A model generated the notes under the pieces. That model did not search any database, was not told the origin of the DNA, and saw only the letters and a list, made by a program, of their open reading frames with translations. A stretch of 64,000 bases of DNA from Siphonodentalium dalli (lineage: Eukaryota > Mollusca > Scaphopoda > Gadilida > Siphonodentaliidae), in the NCBI GenBank assembly GCA_032622095.1, contig CP136061.1, forward strand, positions 16,740,440 through 16,804,439, read 5' to 3'. A program made the translations under genes and the position numbers. This document shows positions 22,030 through 34,000 of this stretch, in pieces. Within the stretch, counting starts at the first letter, position 1. Each line of letters starts with the position of its first letter.

Positions 22030-25000
22030 CTGAATATTAAAACATAATAAACTTAAATGTATTCCCCCATTCGGTTATAGAAGTATACATTGGAATGGTC
22101 TATTATTCAAATGTAGGGGTGTTCTGGAAAAACCAGACGGCAGACATATGAAAAGATAATACAAGCAGAAAGCTTCCTATTGATTGGATGGAAATGTTCA
22201 GATAATAAGTTCAACAAATGACATATGGTACATTTGCTTAACTTATTATCTGAATAAGTGGTGACTTATCAGGATTTAGTCGAAAATATGGCTTGTTGCC
22301 ATTCATTGGAATGAATGGCATTCCGATGAATGGCAACAAGCCATATTTCCGACTAAATCCTGAAAAGATACCCATAATTCTGCTGTGGTTAAGGAGTGGA
22401 TTATTTAGGGCATTACTGTACTTGTAAATGAGTATTCAGTATACAAAGGGTTAAGATGTATATAGTAATGAAAGTGTCAATGACACTGTAGCTCAACTTA
22501 GGTAGGGGAATAATTTAAAGGTACTCAATCCGAAAAGAGGGTCCCCATCTCAACAGATTCCAACAACAACAATCCGATCAGAGGGTCCTATATTACTATT
22601 TCTTTGGCTTTGGGGGTAAAAAATATTTGATTCGAGGAACCCATCAAATAAAGCTCAGAGTTATTAGATATTGATTTTTGAAATTCGTTAATTGCTCGAG
22701 ATGGGTACTAATTACTGCCGTCAATTTGGTAACCTGCTCGAGATTTTACGCCAAAACTCTATTCAAACAGACAAGGATGCATAACTCTATAGTCAAGTGG
22801 TAAAATCTGGACTGTCTTCTGGGCCAGAAAGAATTCCCGATAATGAAAAATAATAGATTTCTAAAATCGATATCTAACAAATCTGAGCTTTGATGGGTGA
22901 CTTCCTTGACTCGATTCAAATATTTTTGACCCCCGAAGCCATTGAAATAGTAATTGAGAGGAGTTTTATCGGATTGAGTACCTTCAATGGTTGACAGTAA
23001 ATGGAGGAATAGGTAAGGTGCTAATTGAAATGTCTAACCTGCGCCAAAGGATTTAGTGGTGCAAAGAGTAAAATACAAGATGGCTGCTGGCGGCCATGTT
23101 TTTTGGCCATTTGACCCCAAAAAGACTCGATCCCATCTACGTGTCATTGTTAACATCCATGACAAATTTTATGAAGATCTGACCAAAGCTACGACCTACA
23201 AATTTCATGATGATCAGACGAACAGTAAGACCTGTGGATATCGCGCCAATGGATTCAATTTTGAAATCCAAGATGGCCACTGGCAGCCATGTTTTTTTGC
23301 CGAATGACCCCAAAATGACTCGTTCCCATCTACATGTCAATGTCAACATTCATGACAAATTTCATAAAGATCAGACCAAAGGTACGACCTGTAGCCCGCG
23401 CCAAAGGATTTAGTCATGCAAAGAGTAAAATCCAAGAATGGCTGCTGGCGGCCATGTTTTTCGGCCGAATGACCCCAAAATCACTCGTTTCCATCTACAT
23501 GTCATTGTTAACAACCATGACAAATTTCATAATGTTCCGATCAAAGCTACGACCTGTAGCCCGCGCCAAAGTATTTATTCATGCAAAGAGTAAAATCCAA
23601 GATGGCTGCTGGCGCCCATGTTTTTTGGCCGAACGACCACAAAATGACTCGTTCCCATCTACATGTCAATATTAACATCCATGACAAATTTCATGATGAT
23701 CAGACAAACAGTACGACCTATAGCCCGCGCCAATGGATTGAATTTTGAAATCCAAGATGGCTGCCAGCGGAATGACCCCAAAATGACTCATTCCCATCTA
23801 CATGTCAATGTCAACATTCATGACAAATTTCATAAAGATTAGACCAAGGTACAACCTGTAGACCGCGCCAAAGGATTTAGTCATGCAAAGAGTAAAATCC
23901 AAGATGGCTGCTGGTGGCCATGTTTTTCGGCCGAACAACCCCAAAATGACTCGTTCCCATCTACATGTCATTGTTAACATCCATGACAAATTTAATGATG
24001 TTGCGATCAAAGCTACGACCTGTAGCCTGCGCCAAAGGATTTAATCATGCAAAGAGTAAAATCCAAGATGGCTGCTGGCGGCCATGTTTTTTGGCCGAAC
24101 GACCCCCAAAATGACTCGTTCCCATCTACATGTCAATATTAACATCCATGACAAATTTCATGATGATCAGACGAACAGTACGACCTGTAGCCCGTGCCAA
24201 TGGATTGAATTTTGATATCCAAGTAGGCCGCCAGCGGCCATGTTTTTTGGCTGAATGACCCCACAATGATTCGTTCCCATCTACATGTCAATGTCAACAT
24301 CCATGACAAATTTCATAAACTTCTGACCAACGCAACGACCTGTAGCCCGCGCCAAAGGATTTAGTCATGCAAAGAGTAAAATCCAAGATGGCTGCTGGCA
24401 GCCATGTTTTTCGGACGAACGACCCCAAAATCACTCGTTTCCCATCTACATGTCATAATTAACATCATTGAGAAATTTCATGATGATCAGACGAACAGTA
24501 CGACCTGTAGCCCGCGCCATAGGTTGAATCTTGAAATCCAAGATGGCTGCCAGCGGCCATGTTTTTTGGCCGAATGACCCAAAATGACTCGTTCCCATCT
24601 ACATGTCAATGTCAACATTCATGACAAATTTCATAAAGATCAGACCAAAGGTACGACCTGTAGCCCGCGCCAAAGGAAATTGTTGACGGACACACGGACG
24701 ACGGACGCCAAATCATGGCAATAGCTCAAACTTACAAAAGTAAGTTGTGCTAAAAACCAGTAAAATTCAGTATTGTACATCATTATAAACCAATGGTACC
24801 ATACAGCTTAGGAGGTGGGAAGTGACCATCTATACCATGCAGCCAAAATACGGGGTGGGAAGTACATGAAATCAGATTTTGGATTATGACATTTTTATGG
24901 GATTAAAGGAACAGAAATATTCAAAGACAACCTATAATAGCTGAATTGTGGTTGTTTCTGACCTGGCAGGGTCCAGCAAAACATTCTATTCTGTTCAAAC

Positions 25001-28000
25001 TGAATATTGAACCGAAAACACATTAATGTTCGAAAATAAAATAAAATATAGAATCAAACTTAGTGAGACCGGACAAACATAAAATTGTATAATTAAGGGT
25101 AGTTTCAACCCGGAATGTTTGGTTTTATTGGGAAAATAGTGACTTCTTGCAACCGAAATTAAAAAAAATATATATCAATAAAATATAGCCTCATTCTTGT
25201 TTGTCAACATGTAGTTTTAGATGTGTGAAGTTACTCCTTGACCCTTGACCATACGGCAAAGTATGATGCTATATGGTACAAAGACTGACAACGTGTAACC
25301 GATTGAGGAATAATGTACTCAGAAAACAATTTCCATGTCACGGAACTCCAAACAACTTTATTTTTAGATAAAATGTTGTTTTGTATTTAGTGCCGAGTTA
25401 ATGATTATTGCATGCATATGTGACCCGCCATATCAAATCCAGTCATAAGTCAGGATTTTTTTACCCTGTGCCAATGCATTCTCTTATATATACGAGTCGA
25501 CCATAGGTCGCCTCGTATATATAAGAGAATGAATTAGCCTAACAATTTTTTACAATTTTAATAATTTTTTCTTGTAGTCTTTAAAATTTTATAATTTCAC
25601 CCTTACAGAGCCCCAGCCGTAAAAGTAGACATGTGGTTGTGAATTGAAAACTGAGTTCATGCTTCTCAGATTGTATGAATTATACATTAATCAAGTTCGT
25701 TTGAAGCATGTAACTTTGGCTGCATGGTTCATTTCTGGAATTGTTCTGATGCGTATTGTGTACTTTAAAATTAAGGTGTTTGTTCATGTTTGAGGAAATT
25801 ATTTCACAATTCCTGTGTACTCTTTACTTGCAATTGTTTTATGATTCTGAGAATGTATTCAAAATATTAATTGCGAATGTTACAACAGCTGGCCGTCACC
25901 ATTGAACCAAAATAGTAGAACTGAATTCGAATTGAATATTGGGACCAAATCGAAAAATGAATCAATCATCGAATATCCACAGGACCCTAAGACCTGGTTA
26001 CTGTAACTCACTGAGGTTGGTCCCAAATGGATGGCTCTGGTATTTTGTTTGTGTGAGATGTCTCATCCATATGTTGTAACAACTCTTCCTTTGTCGGAAA
26101 TTTATCTTGACAACTGAAGCATGCTAAAGAATGAATCTGAAAATGAAGAAAGAAAATGCCATAGAAACAAGAGTGTCAATGACTGTGTGTTAATTGAAAG
26201 ACTATACATACTTCCAAGAAGATGAGGTCTAAACAGAATGAGGTCCCCAGAGGGTGATTTTGGTGAAGCAGAGAATATAGAAACCAACAATAACTTTTTA
26301 GTACAATACCAATTAACCCTTTGTTTACAAAATATTCATTGACGAGTAGTTACCTTCAGATAATCAGTTTAACAAATGGCCTTAACCCTTTGAGTGCCAG
26401 GGCCCGATCTTATCGGCCCTAAACCTACACAATAAGTCTGTTAAAGAATATAATAAAATATATTAAAATTGTAAAATCGCATATATAAGAGAATGCATTG
26501 GCACAGGGTATATCAGTTGATACAAAAATCGGACCTGGCACTCAAAGGGTTAAAACGGCTGAAGGTAATTTGTAATAGTGGACTAGCTTGAATAACTGGT
26601 ATGATTTGATACTGAGCCTCATTTTGACATCAATGAGAACGTACCTGTCTGCGTATATAGTTGACTAGCTTGACTTGTTGGTAGAAGTTGAGACTCAGCC
26701 TCATTTTGATTTCGCTGAGATCGAAGTCGTGTAGCTCTTGCATGTGAAGGCTCAATCGCTCAGCTTTGCTTGATGAAAATGGACAAAACAGGCAGTGTGC
26801 CTGAGATCCAGCCTCCTCAACCCAACCTTCCCAGTCACTGTAAAGAGAAATAACTTTATATAGAATATACTCAACCTTCCCAGTCACTGAAAAGGGAAAT
26901 AAGTCTATTTAGAATATATTCAACCCTCCCAGTCACTGTAAAGAGAAATAACTCTATTTAGAATATACTCAACCCTCCCAATCACTGAAAAGGGAAATAA
27001 CTCTATTTAGAATATACTCAACCTTCCCAGTCAATGTAAGGAAAATAACCCTATTTAGCATACTCAACTCTCCCAGTAAAGGAAAAGGGAAATAACTCTA
27101 TTTAGAATATACTCAACCCTCTCAGTCACTGTAAAAGGAAATAACACTATTTAGAATATATTCATCCCTCCCAGTCACTGTAAAAGGAAATAGCACTATT
27201 TAGAATATACTCAAACCTCCAAGTCACTGAAAAGGGAAATAACTCTATTTAGAATATTTATAACTCTATTTAGAATACACTCAACCCTCCCAGTCACTAT
27301 AAAGGGAAATAACTCTATTTAGAACATACTCAACCCTCCCAGCAAAGGAAAATAACTCTCATGAGAATAGAATATTTTCAACCCTCCCAGTCACCCTCTC
27401 CCCTCCCTAGCAACCCTCTCCCCTCCCAGTCACACTCTCCCCTCCCTAGCGACTCATGATTTCTCCACTCCCAGTCACCCTCTCCCCTCCTTAGCCATCA
27501 TGATTTCTCCCCTCCCAGTCACCATCTCCCCTCCCTAGCGACTCATGATTTCTCCCCTCCCCATCACCCTCTCCCCTCCCTAGCGACTCATGATTTCTCC
27601 CCTCCCCGTCACCCTCTCCCCTCCTTAGCCATCATGATTTCTCCCCTCCCAGTCACCATCTCCCCTCCCTAGCGACTCATGATTTCTTGTTGTCTGTCTG
27701 AATGAGATTCTGACCTCCTGGTGACAAACTGGTATAAGATTTATATTTTTTAGATATTAAAAGTTATAACGACTATCGACTTGCTCCTTTTTGTCGTCCG
27801 TCTGGTATAAGATTTAGTTTTTTATCAATGTACTCTTTTTCATTGTCTAGTCTGGTATAAGATATATATTTTTTATCGACTTACTCTTTCTTGTTGTTCG
27901 TCTGGTATAAGATATATATTTTTTATTGACATACTCTTTTTCATTGTCTGTCTGGTATAAGATATATATTTTTTATCGACTTACTCTTTCTTGTTGTTCG

Positions 28001-31000
28001 TCTGGTATAAGATATATATTTTTTATCAACTTACTCTTTTTCGTTGTCTGCCTGGTATAAGATATATATTTTTTATTGACTTACTCTTTTTCATCGTCCG
28101 TCTGATCATCAAACAGTGGATCCTTCTGTTTGTGGATCACCTCCCAATTCTTACCGATCTCCTGGAATACAAAACCAGACTCTCTATATCTCAAGTTAAC
28201 CCTTTACCCAACAGAACGGCCCTGTGCCAATGCATTCTCTTATATATGCGAGTCGACCATAGGTCGCCTCGCATATATAAGAGAATGCATTGGATTAACA
28301 CATATTGAAAATGATAAAATTATCAAAGAATGTAGAAAAATATTGTCAAAATTGTTAAAAAATGTAAGAAAAAATTATAAAATTGTTAAAGAATGTAAGA
28401 AAAAATGGTAAAAAGTGTTAAAAAAAGAATTTTTTTAGGCCAATGCATTCTCTTATATATGCAAGGCGACCTATGGTCGACTCGCATATATAAGAGAATG
28501 CATTGGCACAGGGCATAACTGTAACCATCACAATGTCGTCAATGAACCGGTTCCAATGATATCCATATTTGTATGGTGTTATTGAGACAGACAGAAGATA
28601 TTTTAGGCTGTTGAATCTTTATTTGGGCGTTTTTGGCCGTTTTGTTGGGTAAAGGGTTAATCAGTATTCCATCGAAAAAGCCAAACACAACCGAACATAA
28701 CCAAACACAAGGCATATGTAGTTATCTTTCGACTAGTCTCTTGTGAAGTTTTGTGCAGTTTGGGTCACTAATAAGATATATAATAAACATTTTATATAAC
28801 GCATTTATCTTCAGCATCAAAAATCCAAACACAAGTGGGGGTAGTATATACCCTTATAAAAAACACTCTGGTAAAAGCCAGATAAACCATAGTTTATATG
28901 GGTAAAAGCCATGTAAAGTATGTACAAATGACATATCCTTGTAAAGTCCATGTAAAGGCATTGTATGGCTGCGGTCACCCCAAAGATCCATATGAAGATT
29001 GGTGATGATTGGATGAGAGAGGTGGCCTAAAGTGTGTGCTGAAGGATTTAGTCATACAAAGAGTAAAATTCAAGATGGTCGCTGATAGCCATATTTTTCA
29101 AAGAAATTCTGAATAATTTGATGGCTCCCATCTAGAGGTGATCCTAAACATGCCTGTAAATTTTCAAACAATTCTCAAATAAATGTGGGCTGCAGGATGT
29201 GCTGATAGATCAAATAGGGTGTGCTAACGGAAATTGTTGACTGATGGACGCACGCACGCACAGATGATGGATGCCAATCCAACACAATAGCTCAGTGCAG
29301 TCATAATGACAGGTACAAGCAAAAATTCGCTGGTCATTTGGGCTTTTCACCCGGTCATTGACCATGACCGAATGCTTATATCCAGTCTTGCTGCTCTCTT
29401 CACATATTATCTATCATAGTTCCTGTTCTTTGGGCTGATTTTCTTACTTACCAGGTAATTAATCACATAATATCTATCATAGTTCCTGTTCTTTGGGCTG
29501 ATTTTCTTACTTACCAGGTAATTAATCACATAATATCTATCATAGTTCCTTTTCTTTGGGCTGATTTTCTCACTTACCAGGTAATTAATCACATAATATC
29601 TATCATAGTTCCTGTTCTTTGGGCTGATTTTCCGATGTTGTTTCTTTCTCATATGCTCTCGTAACACTGTTCTGTCTTTGAATGTTTTCTCACAGTATAG
29701 ACACTGTAAGCTGGAAAGAAAAAGGAGAAAACAAGCATATATAAAAGAGTGATGAAGGGATGGATAAACATTGCATCCCATATTACCCACAATTAATACA
29801 TAGCCAAATTATGTTAATTTGTGGCCACCTATTTTTTTTTTAATTATAAGTTGAACGAGAGGCCGATCGCGATCAGCAGATGTTTAAACCATCCCTCGCC
29901 GATAGCATATAGCTATGATCGGAATCATAATCTAGAGTTTTTATTTTGGATTATAGAGTATATTGTTATGTACTACTAAAGTATAAGAGACAAATGAACA
30001 TAATAATACAAATTTTCAAATTATTTGAATTTATGGGTCAAAAGAGAAAGGTTAATATAACATCTGAACTGAAGAGCCTGCCCTGTAACTTGAAAAAGAT
30101 TACCACAGTTCATACAAAAGACATTAAGTAGCCCTCAATAAAATGTTTTCATACATTACAATGTTTTACAAGTATCTTGGAAGCTAAAATCCTTAACATT
30201 CAATTTTAATCTTCTAAGTGCTCTGCAGCCGCTAAAATTCAATCAACAATGACAATATGAACAGATTTGAAACTATGGCAATAATCCACACTAACTATTA
30301 ACAATATCTGCCTTTTTGGACTGGAGAAAATGATTTTTTAAGTACTTATTTTATTTCGAGTTATCTGACCCTTTTGTTGTCTCCTGTCTAGGACCCGTTG
30401 AAGCCCCTGACATGATAAGCTGAAGTCAGCCCTTTCCAAATGCTCTATAGTACTGAATCAATATTTTTCATACATAGAAAGGCATTGATTCTGTTCTTGA
30501 GATAAAATCCATGAAAACCCCATAGCCCTCAAAGTTAATCTTCTGACCCCTCAGTGGACCAAAAAGTCACTCAACCATGAACAAATAATGAGCTAGGTCT
30601 TCTAGCAATTGTCCATACCAAGTATTAATGAAATCCGCCCATTGGGACTGCACAATAATAAGAAGTATTTAAAATAGTGCTATCTGGTCCTAACCCGACC
30701 CAACCCTTTTGTTGCCTGTCGTCAAATAATTCTAAAGCCCCTTTAAAACAAGATTTAAAATGAGCAATCTAGCCCCAAGGATAATACAGGTACATATATC
30801 TTATTCTTGCCAATAACATTATGTGCTCCACAGACACGAATGGTCAGTATGAGTAATTTTATAACTATAATGTGCCAGTGGTTTCTGACATCATTCATGT
30901 GGTAAGTATATTGAGACAAGGTTGGACACAAATTTGTGTAATTTAGAAGGTGCCCTAGACTTTTGAAACTGTGGCTCCAGATGCTGGACCAGTATTATAG

Positions 31001-34000
31001 CACCCAATATTTGTCATCTGCATTTAAAATAGATTTTGTTGAATGTTGAACGGAGAAAGTTTTTTTAACATCGATGTTGGAAGCCAGAAACAATAGTGCT
31101 ATCTGATCCTAACCCTTTTGTTGCCTGTCGTCAAATAATCCTAAAGCCCCTTTAAAACAAGATTTAAAATGAGCAATAATGAGAATGCTGGCAGAATATC
31201 ACATTTGCTTTAACTGACTAATACTCATTGATAATTCATGAATAAAGCTACTGAATCTGTTTGATCATACTCTGAAAACAACCCAACAAATTAACAATGG
31301 ACTATTCCAATTTATATTTTTAGAACTTAATGGGAGAGTCCATTCAGTCATGAATGGGCTACAGATTATAATTCATGTTGGGCTAACATGATAGCTATAA
31401 ATCTCAGTTTCAATAAATCATATAGGAATGCAGGTGATAATGTTCTCACAATGGGAAGCCTGTACTATTATCGAGTTATCAGAGCATTGGTGAATTCTAG
31501 GTAAAAAAGGACCATATCTTGATCTGCATTTTGGACAGAGGAACCCACATACCAAATATGGTTCTGATCAGATAAAAAATGTTTGAGTTATCACAGCATG
31601 CATGAACCCATATTCAAACTTGATCTGTATTTTGGGCTGATAAGCTCATATACCAAATTCAGTTCGAATCAAATATAAAATGTTTGAGATATTGCACCAT
31701 GCGTAAAAGTGTCTACAGACAGACTGACAGACAGACGGTCAGACAGACAGACATATCAATGGATGGACGAATGACAAGTGGACAATCCGGACATCGACAA
31801 TAAGTGTACCAAATAAAAAAAACTTATACTTAAATCTTACTTGTCTAACTTCTCTTTCAATTTATCCAGAAATTCATCTATGAAGACTGAAACAAGAAAC
31901 CGAGATGAAAATAAATGTAGACATCAGATCACATATAAGATATTAATTTAATTTTCAGACAATAGTTGTTTTATGCTGGCAAGGAAATAATCAAAGGCAA
32001 ATATACAACAAGAGCACTGCGAGGCATGGCTTAACCCTTTCATGATGGGAGCTGCATTGGTGCGGCATTAAAGACCCTGTGCCAGTGCATTCTCTTATAT
32101 ATGCGAGTCTCCCATAGGGAGCCTCGCATATATAAGAGAACGCACTGGCTTACAAGATCGAGGTCAATATTGTTAGGCAATGTATTCTCTTATATATGCG
32201 AAGCACCCTATGGGCTACTTGCATATATATATATAAGAGAATGCACTGGCACATGGTTTTCAAAAAAATTCAGGAAGCTTCAAACATGAAAGGGTTAAAG
32301 ACATGTTATGTACTTGTTCGGGTGCGTACAACTGATAAGTTAGTATTCAAGCACTATGCCAACTGGAGGAATGTAACATTCTACTAACATCGCCGAAAAT
32401 CTTAAGCTAAACTACCCCTACCACTCCATAGAAAACATTGTCTGAACTACGCTCAATTGTAAATATTTACTACTCGATTCGGGACGCATCTATATCTGCG
32501 ATAAACTAACGAAAACCATTTCCCCATCGAGAGTCACTGCAATTAATTAATATATAAGAATGACGGTGCGTGTTATCAATTTGGATATAAATTTGTAAAA
32601 ATTACTACTTTGAACAAGATTATTCTCTATTTCTATTCGATCACCCTGTTGGAGTGTTTCACATCACTTTAATATGCCCGTTTGCAAAGTAAATTGCTGT
32701 CATCTTTCAAAGAAAATTGCCTAAACTAACATACAATATATGAGTCCAATAGAATAACGCAAAATATCATCTGGAAAGCAAGAATATGCAAATATATAAG
32801 TCGAAAAGCACCACAACTCCAGAAAAAATCATCGAACCAACCCAAGTTCGAACTCGACCTGTATTTTGGTATGACTGAGCCACATACCAAGTTTAGTTGT
32901 GACCAAATAATCCAAACTCAAATTATCATCCAGAAACCAAAATGTTGACGTAAAAATTTAATTTTCCAAGTCAAAAAATGCCCATAACTCTGGCAAAAAA
33001 CATTATGTTCACAGACAAACGGACAGATGGACGGACTGATTAAATAATACGGACCGTTTTTCAAACGAGCGTATAAAAACTGCACATGTGCTGCACATGT
33101 CGATGATGATGGTGTGATTTTTGTTCAAAATACATGTACTGACCACTAATTAATATGGACTGAATTCCCTTGTCCAGGGGAACACTGCACATGTAAAAGA
33201 TGATGGTGTGATTTGACTCATTTTTCATGTCATCAAGGAGTACCCCTTTAATACATGTTTCTTAATAATGTATTTCACATTAGGTGGAGGACCAGCTCGA
33301 GATTGCATGATTTATATGCTTTTGTGAGCCACTTTTTCCTTTCAGTGCTGACAATAACAGAAATTTCCCCGCGGTAATCAATTAATGTTTATAATGAAAT
33401 CAGTGTCACATAAATCATGTAATCACGAGCTGGGACCTTCACCTACTGTGAAATGCATAATTAATGCAATGCTTTTTAAAGGGATGGGCAGCCTTCGTTG
33501 TAGGTTATAATATAGAAATAACATTTTTAAATTATGATAATTTACTCAAGAATATACTAATAGTGTAGCATAATGATACGATTGTCCAAGAAAATACACA
33601 GGTCGACTGTTATTTAGTTTCTCGCAAAAAGCACAGTAGATTGTTTATAAGCAGAATCATGATATTGCGCCATTTCAATATTTAGATTAGCGCGCTTTAT
33701 ATGGTGGTTGTAAAATCTCTAATGCGGTGCACCTGCAACTTACAACTCACAATACCACTCATAGTAATAATCCTTAATTGGTATGTGACCATATATAGGT
33801 TAGGAGAAAATACTAACTGGATTAAAAAATATTCATTACTTTGCAAGAACAATTATATTACCGGTATGTACACATTTTCTGTCTGATCATTTCACAATCA
33901 TGAAGTAACGTGGATTAGCTTGATTTGAACTGACAGCGGGTTGAATGGGTTCAATTAAAATAAAAATTGGTGTGATTTGAATGCGATTGTTGATTGCGGC

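Noticed and set aside
29407..29790. Reading exon 7 as one 127-codon exon including all repeat units
   Set aside because: The upstream part runs through an intron acceptor, and the downstream part reads through three good donors. Homology supports only 29578-29710 as the core exon, though longer forms are possible isoforms.
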